The notes under the pieces are model-generated. The model worked only from the letters and a program-made list of their open reading frames with translations, did not search any database and was not told the DNA's origin. This document shows positions 10,271 to 22,337 of a stretch of 64,000 nucleotides of DNA, piece after piece. Every line of letters starts with the position of its first letter. Position 1 is the stretch's first letter. The stretch comes from Nipponacmea schrenckii (Eukaryota; Mollusca; Gastropoda; Lottiidae), in assembly GCA_030562195.1 (NCBI GenBank), contig JAUJPP010000003.1, positions 29,270,602 to 29,334,601 of the forward strand, read 5' to 3'. The position numbers were made by a program, and so were the translations under genes.

Positions 10271-10768
10271 TAATTATCACACCTCACTGCGCCTAGACTG
10301 CAATAGTTGCAACATTATCTCAACTTCTCTAGACCTTCTGTAGTGGCGACGTGTTGCATAAATATAAAATGGAACATTCTTGCAAAACCGGAAGTGCTGC
10401 ATTGCTCTATAAGTCGTAATTTTTGATCGATTTTCTTCGGGTTTGCATTTTTGAAAACTTGAAACAATTTTCAACAAGATAGCAGTTAAAAAATTTTGAA
10501 ATTCGAAAATTTATAGCACACATTTGTTTGCCGTTTTTTGCACATTTTTGCAACTTTGCTATTTTAAGACCGATTGATCTAAAAATTGGGGTCCCTTCAA
10601 GTGTCACGAATATGAAAACATTGGCAGAGTCAAAATTTTTGCTTCATTTCCGGTTTCAACGTAAAAAGGGTATAAACTTCCGATATATAACAAAAGTTTG
10701 TAAAATGAAAATTGAAGTTTTTGGATTTTTGAATATTAAAGTTCATTTTGCAGTATTTTCGCTTTATT
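10271..10768. other. Non-coding sequence next to the tandem repeat
   Basis: AT-rich, with no supported gene. The short open frames here overlap in several frames and show no recognisable motif. Confidence 0.3.
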
Positions 10769-11215
10769 GAAATGCATGTGTGTATATCTCGTGATCTATT
10801 AGATGTAAAAGCTTCAAATTTGTACCGTGAATATGCATTTTGAATGTTAGTAGATTCACGCATAAAAAAATGAGATGGGCGTGGCACATCCGGGTAATCT
10901 TCCAATTGACCATTTATATCGGTCAGCGAAATACAGCTGTAGGAAATAAGGTTTTTCAAAAAAGTAATTTGCACGCAGAAGTACATTTTGCTTTTTTGAA
11001 ATGTATGTGTGTATATCTTGGATCTTTTTGATGTACAGGCTTCGAATTTGTACCGTGAATATACATTTTGAATGTGATTAGATTCACTTCCAAAAAAAAT
11101 GAGATGGGCGTGGCACATCCGGGAAAATTTCCAATTTTCCATTTTTATGGGTCAGCGAATTACGTCTGTAGAAAATGACGTTTTTCAAAAAAGTATTTTG
11201 CACGCAGATACACCG
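10769..11215. repeat. Tandem duplication, 229-bp unit, two copies
   Basis: Two diverged copies, 10769-10997 and 10998 to about 11215. Each contains TTTGTACCGTGAATAT, then ATGAGATGGGCGTGGCACAT, then GGTCAGCGAA and TTTTTCAAAAAAGTA. The unit looks like a dispersed genomic repeat rather than coding DNA. Confidence 0.75.
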
Positions 11216-12059
11216 TTACTTTGGTCAGTTTATCCTAGAAAATCAGATGTTTCGGCCTGTTTGTTGCAATTTTGTGACAATAGCAAAGTCCCACTCTGTG
11301 CCATAATTGGCTCTAGTTTAATATTTTTGTCCAAGTTATAAATGCCGATTTTAAGATAAATATCACCGACGATGTACTTCCGGTTTATCATTAGAAAAAC
11401 GAAGTGTTTTTAATGACACCAATACTGAGAAAAATGACGGTATATTCCCGCGGGCGTCCCCAATTGTCTATAAATAGTAACTGTTTCATAACCTAGTAGT
11501 AAACTGATAAAAAACCATAAAGTTTATATAATTACAGTACGCACATTTTTTGCAAGGAATGGTGGTACAATTTCAATAGTAATAGCCTGCTAGTGATCTT
11601 TAATTAAACTATCTGTCAACTTTATAATTGTTAAAATGAAGAATTCTCAATGACCGGCAAGCTATCATCGTCAAGAATTCTATTTGTTTCATTTTCTTTG
11701 CATGTTTACTTTGGTATTGACTATTGATGAAATCGGAATAATATCTGTGAATAATGATCGCACTATAGGATTAAACATATAACGGATTATCGTGTCAACT
11801 GTTCCCATTATACAGTTATGTATGTATATATGTAGTTAAAAGTAAGTAGTTTGAAATGGTCTATCTCTTTGAACTGGAAGCGTTTACCGGCAGCAGATTA
11901 ATAATTGTCAACAAATTCATTGTTAATTAACGATCTTTTACCGTTAATCGCTTACTTAACTCAATTAATTGACCGATAGTGTTAGTTGTCTCATTGACTA
12001 AACGTGATTGTTAAGAAATTTAATTTATAATTTTTTTTTATGTCACTGACCTATACTTG
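11216..12059. other. Unassigned AT-rich DNA
   Basis: No gene, RNA gene or clear repeat could be supported here. Short AT-rich inverted stretches near 11930 (TTAATTAACGAT) look like composition, not a designed site. Confidence 0.3.
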
Positions 12060-12710
12060 ATATCCGGCAGAGCCTATTGTCTGTCTGTCTGTCCACAATT
12101 GTTGTGAACACGATAGAGACCACATTTCTTGATGGATTTTAATGAAACATGGAATGAGTGTTTTTAATGACCCAAGGATGAGGCCTATTGACAATAAAAC
12201 TAATCGAAAAATATTTTCTATGAGTTATTTCCCTTGTCCTGAAATTTCTTGTGAACACGATAGGGAGCCGGGTTCTTGATGGAATTTGATGAAACTTGGT
12301 GTGAGTGTTTGTTATAACCCAAGGATAAAGCCTATTGAAAATGAAACCAATCGAAAAATATTTACTATGAGTTATTGCCCTTGTCCTGAAATTCCTGAAA
12401 TTTCTCGTGAACACGATAGGGAGCCGGATTCTTGATGGAATTTGATGAAACTTGGTGTGAGTGTTTGTTATAACTCAAGGATAGACCCTATTAAAAATCA
12501 GACCAATCAAAAAATATTGAGTTATTGCCCTTGTTCTTAAAAACGTGTTCACTTTATCAGCCTCTCACAATTGTTGTGAACACAATAGAGACCACATTCC
12601 TTGATGGATTTTAATGAAACTTGGATTGAGTGTTTTTAATGACCCAAGGATGAAGCCTATCGAAAAATATTTACTACGAGTTATTGCCTAATGTGAATGA
12701 TGGAGAATAA
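12060..12710. repeat. Interspersed satellite array, unit about 160 bp
   Basis: About four copies of a unit containing GTTGTGAACACGATAG, TTGATGGATTTTAATGAAAC, CTTGGTGTGAGTG, ACCCAAGGATGA, ATCGAAAAATATTTACTA and TGAGTTATTGCCC. It opens with a (CTGT)n run at about 12080. The same family in the opposite orientation occurs at 52321-53146, and a related family at 41-46 kb. Confidence 0.8.
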
Positions 12711-13226
12711 GAAACATGTCTACCTTTATCGAATTTATTGTTTATTCTAAATTCAACCGTAGTGACAACGTCCTGGATCATATGACGTTATCAAACATTT
12801 GTACACTAACAACACGTTATATTTCGCGACATTCTCCGGGGCACGAAAAAGTCAATTATGGAACAAAGTTAATCAGTACCGTAATATAAAATGTCACTAT
12901 TAGCCACATGCTTTAAATAAATCCTCTAAACTGTCATTTAACAAATACACAAATAAAGATTATTGAATTTCAGTTCGAATTAATGGGAGATTTCTAACGG
13001 ATATAATTTAACAATCGGAGGCCTGAGAAGCCAAGTGATACATGTCTTGAATTTGTGATTTTGAGAAAGTTTATGTTAAAGTTAGACTTTTATAGCTAAT
13101 ACACTATATCTAAGAAGTTATCCTCCCTTTGTATATCTATAGATTTGTTGTGTATCTTTCTTCTGGCTTATCTAATTTCTAATTTTACACTCACCTGGAA
13201 GTTTTACAGGTGTTCAAAATTCACTT
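12711..13226. other. Unassigned AT-rich DNA
   Basis: No supported gene or repeat. The stretch ends at the candidate left inverted repeat of the element at 13227. Confidence 0.3.
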
Positions 13227-13503
13227 GGATCACTTAGCCATTTACATTAATGCCAGTATTAATAACAAAGCATACTTAAAACCCCATAGATCATAGCAAA
13301 TATCTTGAGAAAAACATTCATATTATGGTAAATTATTATATAATGTTTATTCATTTCTATTTCGTCGAGAAATAGCGCCAAGGTATTCATAACTATATCC
13401 TATTATATGAATCAAAGAAAACACATTGAAATTTTATTTTTGAAGGCAAACATTAAACAATTACAATCAAATTATCATAAACATTAAACTGTGTCTGTTC
13501 TAA

Positions 13504-14256
13504 ACAAAGTGATATAAATCTATTAAAGAAATGTTTAAATTTAACTTATCAGTGCAAATAATTGTCAAATGATATTCAAATTTGAAAGTCTGTGCACATG
13601 ACCTTTATTTTAGGCATTGTTGAACCAAAAATTATTATTTTAACAAATGCGATGGTAAAACAAATGAATCTAAACTTTGATTCTTATGAAGTAATCAAGA
13701 TCTAATAGTTTATATTATTCACTATCAGTTGATTCTTCCAATACATCAGGATGCTGTTCCAGATTGTCAGCTGTCGAATCACTCTTTGGCAAACAATTAT
13801 AAAATTCATGATAGATTGGTGGTATGTAGGGGAAGAGGGGGGAATATGAGCCACAAAATTTTGAACCTCTTTTGTGGAAACAAAGTGATATAAATCTATT
13901 AAAGAAATGTTGAAATTTAACTTATCAGTGCAAATAATTGTCAAATAATATTCAAATTTGAAAGTCTGTGCACATGACCTTTATTTTTGGCATTGTTGAA
14001 CCAACAATTATTATTTTAACAAATGCGATGGTAAAACAAATGAATCTAAACTTTGATTCTTATGAAGTAATCAAGATCTAATAGTTTATATTATTCACTA
14101 TCAGTTGATTCTTCCAATACATCAGGATGCTGTTCCAGATTGTCAGCTGTTGAATCACTCTTTGGCAAACAATTATAAAATTCATGATAGATTGGTGGTA
14201 TGTAGGGGAAGAGGGGGGAATATGAGCCACAAAATTTTGAACCTCTTTTGTGGAAA
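13504..14256. repeat. Tandem duplication, 376-bp unit, two near-identical copies
   Basis: Unit 13504-13879 is repeated at 13880-14256 with very few differences. Each unit holds 3' flank, the last about 40 codons of the interrupted transposase-like gene, and the first about 45 bases of the pogo-like element (GAGGGGGGAATATGAGCC at 13835 and at 14211). The duplication therefore happened after the pogo-like element inserted and copied one junction. Confidence 0.88.
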
Positions 14257-17016
14257 GATATGATTTTTCCTTTAGCTTGAAAGGGTCTTTAGATGATAAG
14301 GACGTATACATCTGTTAAAGGGCAGGATTAAAAAGCAACTTTACCAGAGACTAAATAAAAAAAATTAGAAAATTGAAATCACTACGCGACTCATATTACC
14401 CCACCTACCTGGGGTAATATGAGCCAACTGTAAATTTTGTTGTGAAGATACTAAATGACAATAAAAACTAAATTATTTATCTAATTTACCTAATTATTCA
14501 TTCACATGTTATTTTCAAAATATTAAGTGAAACTATTGATAGTTACTGTGGTTTGTTCTCCCTAGAGCGGCTGGGTATACATGCCCTTTTGTAACACCTG
14601 ATTTCACCCTGCAACTGGCATTAGTTTTAGTAATCTAGAGGCATTTTCCTATTTGTCAAGAAAAATCACAATCAAGTTAATCAATTTATTATACATTTAT
14701 TTCATTAACATTTATTTAGTTTATATAGTATGTAATTATGTAGGCTTACTCTTCTATTACTTAGAGAAAGATTTTCTCATCTTATATTAAATTCATCCAA
14801 ATTAACAGCAAAGGTTATTCCACTAAGTGTTCTTTCTGTTCGGCCCTGAGTAACAGGCATAGGTAAAACGGCAACAACCTGGTCCCTATCAACATAATAA
14901 CAGTCCTTGATTTCTGGTTTGATAAATTCTTATTTTGGCAACGGAGGAAATCAACCATTACATCTTCATTTGTCAATTTAACAATCTCTCCAACAAAATG
15001 GATCTTTGATTTTTTCTGAGCAAATTCGACAACAACAAATTTTCCAATTTCAATTTCTAATGAAACTGGTTCATCCAAATCTGATATTTCTTCAGAATCA
15101 GAAAGATGAATGGATTCAGAATCTGAACTTGAACTTGACTGTGAATTTTCTGGAGTCTTAGTTAATATAGTAGATACAGATCTTTTCCTCTTTGTAGCTG
15201 TCTTGCGAGGAGCAGCTTTAGGCAGGGGAGGAAGTGGTGATCTGTTAGAATTTTGAACATCAGATGCAGGATTTTCGTTTTCTGCAGAATGAGATGCTAC
15301 ATTAATAGGTCTATCTGTAACAAAGCTGGAGAGGAATTGATCTTCTGTAAATACATCCCTATTTAATGGACAGATACCCGTGGATGAAAATCCTTTTATC
15401 AAATTGATAGGCACCATTGCTTTCAGAAATGCCTGACCACTTAGCTCTGCTAGATTGTATATAGTAACATGACATCCAGGATGGTTCATCATCCATTGAT
15501 TCATGCAAGAGCTATAATAACTTTTAAAGGGGCCAAAAACACTAACATCAAGTGGTTGCATCCTATGACTACAGTGAGGGGGGAAAGTTAATAGAACTAG
15601 ACCATTCTCCTTGGCAACTTGTATAGCTTCAGCTGATATATGACTGCTGTGGTTATCAAGTAGTAATAGAGCCTTTCGCTCAATAGAGACATTCATATGC
15701 TTGATGAAATGCTTCAGTATTACTGGAAACAGCTCAGCAGTCATCCACCCAGTCTTTGATGCAACACCAAAGCTGCTAGGTGGAGAACCATTGAGCATAT
15801 GCTCTTTGAAATGAACTCAGGGGAAAATATAAGCTGGTGGCAATGCCTGTCCTGAAGCATTAACACAACAACAGAGGGTCACCAAAACTCCCCGTTCAGA
15901 GGATACCATTTGACCCAATTGTTTGGTACCCTTTTCAGTCAAAACTTTGGTAGGCCTCTGCACAGTAGTAATGCCTGTTTCATCCAGGTTATAAATTCTG
16001 TCAGGTGAAAATAGATTTTCAGTCTGAACTTTTTCGAGGTTGTCAAAAAATTCTCCAACTGTAGTTTTGTTAAATGCTGTTGCTCTTGCTAAACTTGTTG
16101 GTTCTGGTGTTCTTAGAGCTAAATTGACATTCCTCTTGCGAAAGCCTTCCAACCAATCTCTACCAGCACTTTCATTCAGTATCCATTTTTGGGGAAAGTT
16201 TTTTCCAAGATTTTTGGCATATTGATACGCCAACTCCTTAGTCTTCTCTAAACTAAGCCCATGAAACATCTTTGAACATGTTATTATATAAGAAGATAAT
16301 TCAGTCTCTTCTTCAGGAGTGAAAATGGGTTGGCAGCCCAGGTTGCATTTTTCTGGTAGCCCCTTTTTCAGGTAGCGACCTAAGGTGGAGCGGTCTACAT
16401 TGGTAGCCTTTGCACTTTCTCGGACAGATTTTCCAGCTCGTACCAACTCAATAGCTGTTGTAAGATCATCTTGTGTAAAAAGACCTCTTTTTCCTTTAGA
16501 CTTGTATGTTCTTGGCATTATAGAGCTAAATTCTTCAATTAATTAAGTTTTTCTGAAAATAAAAAAAGAATGTCTTATAATTTCAATTGAAGTACGTATG
16601 AGGGTAATATGACCCATGGCTCATATTACCCCAACTGATGCGGCTCATATTACCCACATTGAAATTATTTAATAAATGTGGTCTAAAATTTATTTCAGCA
16701 GTAGTTATCTCCCTTTAACTCTTGTTGTTGGCCTAATTGAACATGACTTTAAATATTTATATTAAGTAAATTTTGACCACAACTTGTATGTTATATTGAA
16801 TCCTTGTTTAAGGTCTTGGTTGAAAAAAACAGATATTTGATTTAAAAAATAAATATTTACCTGCAATGTTGAAATGATTCAATTCAATTCCAATGGCTTG
16901 CTGAAGGTCATCAAAGGGTGTAGAAGCAGTAGACATGAACAAACGGTCACTTTAGTAACCCTAAGGTTATTTTAATGGGGTGGCTCATATTACCCACAGG
17001 CTCATATTCCCCCCTC
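14211..17016 (-). mobile_element. pogo-like (Tc1/mariner superfamily) DNA transposon, 2.8 kb
   Basis: Both ends carry GAGGGGGGAATATGAGCC as inverted repeats (14211 onward and up to 17016). A TA follows at 17017-17018; the left flank has TT, probably a mutated TA. Extra copies of the GGTAATATGAGCC motif in both orientations sit inside each end (14388-14430, 16605-16665, 16978-17005), like subterminal transposase-binding repeats. It encodes one transposase gene and interrupts a codon of the surrounding transposase-like gene. Confidence 0.85.
14777..16518 (-). pseudogene. pogo/Tigger-type transposase with one stop and one frameshift
   Basis: The start MPRTYKSKGKRG leads into a helix-turn-helix of psq/CENP-B type (residues about 10-55, including TNVDRSTLGRYLKKG), then a second DNA-binding region. 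The DDE_1-like catalytic core has Asp in YNLDETG, Asp in LLLDNHSSH and Asp in MQPLDV, the DDD pattern of pogo elements. The C-tail is Ser/Asp/Glu-rich with a basic patch (TATKRKR). At 15815-15817 a TGA interrupts the frame after PPAYIFP; CGA to TGA by CpG decay is the simplest explanation. Near 14930 a frameshift moves the last 50 codons to another frame that ends at TGA 14777-14779. Only two lesions separate it from an open frame, so decay is recent. Confidence 0.87.
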
Positions 17017-19484
17017 TATTTTAGTAACTTCTGTAAGTCCTCATGCTTCTCTTTCTTCAACAAGAGAGGATGTGGGTAGGCTTGAGGTAAAACAAACAAA
17101 ACTAAAGCTGTGAATGATGCATGAGCTGTTCGTCTGTTTCGTAGAAAATCAACTTCGTGAAATGGAGCAGCTCTTGACAAATTATATTTGTACTGCATGG
17201 TCATTCCACCTTTCACAAACCTCATCCATTTTATCTTAAGCCAGGAGACCTTATCACCTTCAATATTTTTCTTCCTGTTTACTAAAATTTGATTTTCCAG
17301 TGTCTTGAAACTCTTAAATTCTGCATGTGTTTTTTCAATCACTTGAAAAGGTTTCTTTTTGTTGGCAGAACTTAATGATATCTATCCACCCTGATGGAGT
17401 ATAAATGCAAGATTTGGATTTAGCTTTCCTAGAAATAGCCCCAAAATCTGTATCATTAGGCAAGAACGAGTGACCAGATTCCATAAACTTCATATCAATC
17501 AATTCCAAATTTCTATGGCTATTTACAGCATACAACATTGCTGAAGCTATTGGAAAGTTCCTGTTTTGACCTCCACATGTGTCGCTGTAAGTAATTACAT
17601 GCTTTATTTCTGCCGGGAGAGTCTTAATGTAATCAAGCAAACAGGACCCTATCTCAGTAGAGCCACGCTTACCCTCACACTCATTCCAGGTGTTCATGAG
17701 ACCGATATCTGCAGGATAATGATGAATACCAAGGTTATACAACCACATCTGTCTAAGATAAAAGACTTCATTTGTATTAAGATGAGGTATTGGGAGGGTG
17801 CGTTGTAAGTCGAAAGTGAATACATGAAGATCATTTTCTGTACTGGGTCTCTTGATGTCATGCAGTTCACTTCGGCCTTGCTCTGCCCTCTCTTTATGCT
17901 CTCGAAGTAAACGTTCAGTTTCAGCATGTTCTTGTGCATTTGTTTGATTTTGCAGTTGGACTTTAGAAACATCACAGATTTTGCAAGTGTCCTTTTGAGG
18001 ATGGTAAAAGTGAAGGTTAAAAAATGTGTTGAAAATTTTATAATACATTGCAAGGGAAACAGAATCAAGACCTTTATCTTCACAAGACTTTTTGTACATA
18101 CTGTACATGGTTGCAACGTTCAACTCTGGATGTAGATAGAATCTATCAGAATCTTTCTGTCCATAGTGGCTGCAATATTTAGGAAAGGAATTGATGTGAT
18201 CCTTTACAGAGTCAGTCATCTCAGAGGATGTTTTATTGGTGGGTGTTTTCCTCCCACGCTGATCAGGAGTTGCCAGCTGAATATTGGGTGTTGATTTGTT
18301 GCGTAATGCATAATCCAAACGCTTATTTGATATGCCATAAGTCGATAAAAATACGTTTTTACAAACACGGTGCCTCACATCTCCAATATTCAAATAAAAC
18401 AACCTTGTATGCTGTTTATGAGAATTGGCAGGGTCCTTAGATTTTCTAGATTTAACAGGTGTGATCGTAACTGATGAAACCAGGATTTGTGTCTGAACAT
18501 TCCAGTCAGAGGTAGCATAGAAAGCAGCGTGGATTTGTTTTCTAATTTCCTCAGTAGCACGATCACAACATTTCAAAAATTGGCATTTGCAAAAAGTTCG
18601 CTTAAATTCTTTTGCTGCAACTTTTTTGCCAGCTCTGTTGGTATATTCCATTCCTGAATTTCGCATGGATTTTTGCTTAACTCTTTGCCAACTTGATTCC
18701 TTGCGTTGTCGCTTTCTGGCAGTTGGTTTTGTTGTGCCTGCAGTATCATCTTTACTGATATCATTATTTTCGGCTGCTTTGCTTTCATCCATATCTGTAT
18801 AATCACCTGAAAGTAAAGAAATCAAATAGATAACAATGTGTGGATGCTTGGAGACAAGTGGGCCTTAATAAATTCTCAAAAATCAACAATAATCTTCGCT
18901 AACAGGTACATTTTGTGAAAGAAATCAAATATTTTGTAGTCTGTGAAGTATGTGTTACAGTAAAGCAATTTGATACGATAAATTGTTAAATTTTAATTTT
19001 TGCACAAGTGATCCAAATCTCCTTTTTTGGAAGCACATGGACTGTTGCAGGCACAAAATCTACACGGTAAAGCACAAATTAATGACAGAATAAAAGAATA
19101 ACTCAATAAAGTTGATTAGTTAAACAATGTGTATTTCATTCTACATACCTTTGTCCTTTTTTGGATCATATTCACTCCCGCTTGAATTTATTTCATCTGA
19201 GCTTTCTTGAGAAAAAAGACAGTCCAATGCACGTTCAGTGGTCATTCTTTTCGAGGCCATTTTGAATATGGGGAGTTAACTCTTATCATAAGCCTTCATT
19301 TTCATTAATAGGCCACACAGATTGTTTGATATTAGTAAATGGCAAAGTGATCCATCTCAACTTAGATCAACAGATATACATTCTATGAAAATTTCAAGTT
19401 CACTTGAATCACTTTTCCGTTTTCAAACAAACTATATCTTATTACAAATTTACTGACAGACCAGTTTGGTGGCAATATTATTAT

Positions 19485-20220
19485 TTAAAGGCTCAGATCA
19501 CTTGACACAAAACAAAGTACATCGGGAGATAACTCATAATTATCTTTATGTTTAAAATCAAGAATCAAGACTTGGTTCCCTTGGCTTTTCACCCCTCCTC
19601 GGTCTTGATGTATTCCAATCATTCTCTCCCACCATTCACCGAACCATGGAGCTCCCTTTGGTATGAATTTCCATTTGACTTGAATTTTCAATTAAATCGG
19701 TTCAATTAAATAGTTCCGTTGTCTGAATAGATTGTACGAGGCATAGATTTACTACTGATGAATCTTCGAAAGTCTAAAATGAAGGAATCTGTAGACAGAT
19801 CTGGTACTAGTTCCAAATGAATAGCTCTAGAATACGAACAAGTAAATAGACAGATATACATTTTCCGTTGATTTCCATGGTCTTTCACGTACAGAGTTCC
19901 AGCGAAGTCCACACCAGTGGTATTGAATGGTATAGAATCTGTTACTCTTTCTCGTGGTAATTGAGGAGGGTCGGGTTTTGAAAATGGTCTTGCCATTATT
20001 TTCCGACAAGAACCACATTTTCTCAATAAATAATTCACACATTGTCGAATATGCGGAATCCAGTATTTCTGGCGAATTTGAGTAATTGTTTGTAACGATC
20101 CTGAATGTAATCCTTTGGTGTGGGTTTCCATGACAACTAAGTCCGTGAATTTGTGTCTTTTTGGTAGTAGAATGGGAAATTTTGTCTCCTCATTCAATGA
20201 AGAATTCGCTATACGTCCTC
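19485..20220 (-). pseudogene. BEL/Pao integrase fragment
   Basis: The minus strand reads an integrase piece: a His/Cys zinc-binding region (THTKGLHSGS then CGSCRK), the core Asp in TGVDFAG, the core Asp in YSDNGT, then in another frame (19485-19691) PWFGEWWERM with the core Glu. This order is that of BEL/Pao pol. Two frames, a short deletion between them, and no LTR nearby show a dead fragment of a different lineage from the element at 22072. Confidence 0.75.
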
Positions 20221-20975
20221 TGCAACATACAATGTTTTCATCATAACGGTGTAATGTCCAAATTAATTAATCAGCTACAAGCTGACTTGACGTCATGGAT
20301 ATATTAACGTAATGAAGCCAGGAAACAAGAATTCTAATTCAAAAAGAAGGGAAAAGGAAAAGGGATCGCTTGGATGTTACGCCCCTGCGTTTTAATCGTT
20401 TTTACCTGCTATTAATGTTGTAAACTGTATGGACAATAGGTGAATTATGAATGAACTATGAATAGTACTGTGAATTTAGAACTGTAAAGGAAACATCGTC
20501 ATCGAACATCGAAGTAAGACTTAATTGTTTATATTGTTTATGACATTGAATTGAGTAAATCTATCCAGAGCATTTTCAATCTTGCAGTAGACAAAATCCC
20601 ATTTTACCTTCTAAATATGAACTTTTACGATGAATGTAGTCTGCCTATCCTGTAGGTCTGATCGACATTATATTAAAAACGATACAAACGTAAGATTAAT
20701 GAATAGTGAAGAGTGATATTGACTGGACTCTCCTTGGACTGTCCACATTTGTTCCTGAATTTATAGAAACATTAGAAAATAAACTTAAAACGTTGAAAAT
20801 ATGAGTGAAACCCCTGATTGGGGCCGGTGACCCAGTTATGAATTCCACAATTAGGCCAGAAAATAAAGACTCTGTACCCATAATTTTTCCAACACGGGTA
20901 AAATTAGTGCAAGCATGAACACAACCTACCAAACTCGATGCTGATTTAGAAGCAACCAAAGCCATTACTAGAGTT
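20221..20975. other. Possible solo 5' LTR region of an old BEL/Pao copy
   Basis: A TGTTACG start at 20375 and an AATAAA near 20780 are LTR-like, and the BEL/Pao fragment downstream at 20976-22071 would suit this. A block GGGGCCGGTGACCCAG at about 20821-20836 could be a primer-binding region. There is no second LTR to compare, so this is a suggestion only. Confidence 0.3.
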
Positions 20976-22071
20976 TTGTACGAAAAGGAAGAACCAGTTA
21001 TTAATTTTAAAGAACAGCTTAATTCAGCATCATTAACGAATATGGAGAATAGACAACAATATGATATTGGAGGAATTCAAAACCAGCTTCACAGATCCCG
21101 TATAGAGAATAAGGGAATATCTACAGAAGAATTCGTGGGTAAAAAGGAACCATTTGAAAAGGATGAATATTATGGAAGAAATTATAATACACATCAATCA
21201 TCACCAATGAGTTTACTAAATTATCAAGAACCAAGACAAATCAAACAGCGGTAAGTGATTTTCATTATTATGAAACTAAAAGAGAGTATACACCAATCCA
21301 TGACCCTAATCATCATCCAGGATATGAACCTCATCAAAATCCTGATTATACTTATTCTCAACCAACCTATGAATATCAGCCAACTTATACCCTAGCTCAA
21401 ATGCATCAACCTCCATATTCACCCCGACAAAACTCACCAGTATATTACCAAAAAGATCAAAAAATACTGACCTGCATATTAAGAAAACTTGGGGATATAA
21501 ATGGCAACACATTCATAGATTTGCCAGCAGTATATATACAAGACCAAATTCCAGTTGATGTTAATGAAGCACCCACCCAAGAAGATTTAGATAAATGGAA
21601 ACATCTTCGTCATATCAAACTGCCAGAGTTACAGGGAAACTGTATCCCAAGAGTCACTCTTATGATCGGAATCAACGTTCCTTCGGCTACACTCCATATG
21701 ACGTATCTACAGGTGAATTAGGTGAACCCTACGCTATCAGATCTCCATTAGGATGGCTTATATATGGTGTACCAGGAAAACTAGATGAAGGCAAAGTGAA
21801 TGTAAATTTTTTCAAAATAAAGAGTAGCTCCACTTCAATTGAAATTGCTAATGATCGATTAGAAAGTCAATTAAAGACCATTTTCAATATGGAAATCAGT
21901 GAAAGATTATCAGATGACACAAAAGCTTTATCCAAGGAAGACAAGAAGTTCCTTCAAATGATGAATGAATCAGTGAAAATGATAGATGGTCATTATCAAA
22001 TGGTGTTACCATTTCGTGACAGAACACAGAATGTTCCAGATAATTACCAGCAAGCAAAATCATTCTTAATG
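20976..22071 (+). pseudogene. Older BEL/Pao gag-pol fragment, cut by a younger BEL/Pao element
   Basis: Broken frames read a Gln/Asn/Tyr-rich region, then a BEL/Pao protease-to-RT linker (DLPAVYIQDQIPVD, KLPELQG, SPLGWLIYGVPG) and the start of the RT region (LSKEDKKFLQMMNESV). At least two frame changes occur (near 21250 and 21640). The sequence stops abruptly at the TG of a new LTR at 22072, so a later element inserted into or beside it. Confidence 0.7.
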
Positions 22072-22337
22072 TGTTGGTGAGATGTCATGCAAAACTCACA
22101 TGGTCACAGTGTTGTGGTCTGGAGCGGTTCATTCGTTGCAGAGTTACCTGACTTTAGTGCTCGCGTCAAACAGTTCTACTCGCATCAAACAGAGTTGCTT
22201 CCTCATTTTTTATTCGGATGTTGTCATTGTCAATGAAAAGTATTCAGATATTTTGTCGGTCTAAAAAAGTCAAGTCAAGTCAAGTGGATCGATAATAGCC
22301 TGACCATCCAGTCAGCGGGTCAAGTTGGGATCCCCCA
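22072..22337 (+). repeat. 5' LTR of the BEL/Pao element
   Basis: It begins TGTTGGTGAGATGTC and ends near TCCCCCA. It aligns along its length with the reverse complement of 60254-60530, the 3' LTR of the second copy, which is how its ends were set. The aligned copy has AATAAAGTCAAG where this one reads AAAAAAGTCAAG, so the polyadenylation signal is mutated here. Confidence 0.8.

Larger units (their letters stand above)
14091..19260 (-). pseudogene. Spliced transposase-like gene, frameshifted and interrupted by a pogo-like element
   Basis: Exon 1 (19149-19260) begins MASKRMTTERALDCLF and is acidic. Exon 2 starts at 18806 after a good acceptor and reads to about 17340. It encodes a Lys/Arg-rich N-terminus, a Cys cluster (CKCQFLKCC), a second Cys pair (CKICD), then FTFDLQ, YSDTCGGQNRN and SGHSFLPNDTDFG. 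The three aspartates spaced this way resemble an RNase H-fold DDE domain. From memory the family is a widespread uncharacterised animal protein (DUF7869-like); the catalytic reading is inference. A frameshift in an A run near 17340 moves the frame to 17017-17342 (LRNRRTAHASF...HEDLQKLLK). That is cut by the pogo-like element and resumes at 14210-14091 (PYIPPIYHEFY to a TAA stop). Confidence 0.7.
13227..19353 (-). mobile_element. Candidate DNA transposon carrying an uncharacterised transposase-like gene
   Basis: The left end GGATCACTTAGCCATTTAC (13227-13245) is matched in inverted orientation at 19335-19353 with one mismatch in 19. Between them lies a spliced minus-strand gene (19260 to 14091) of transposase-like type, plus a nested pogo-like element. 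Without the nested element and the 376-bp duplication the unit is about 3 kb, a reasonable size for a single-gene transposon. A second, weaker copy of the same motif lies further out near 19390-19420, so the true right end is uncertain, and no target duplication was found. Read this as a candidate. Confidence 0.45.

Noticed and set aside
10630..11142. 170-codon open frame on the minus strand
   Set aside because: It spans the 229-bp tandem repeat, so its internal repeat just mirrors the DNA duplication; no motif is recognisable.
12060..12710. CRISPR-like array
   Set aside because: Repeated blocks are spaced by diverged copies of the same satellite, not unique spacers, and the genome is eukaryotic.
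19485..20220. Integrase of an endogenous retrovirus
   Set aside because: The motifs and neighbouring pieces fit BEL/Pao pol; no envelope gene was seen in any of the LTR elements here.
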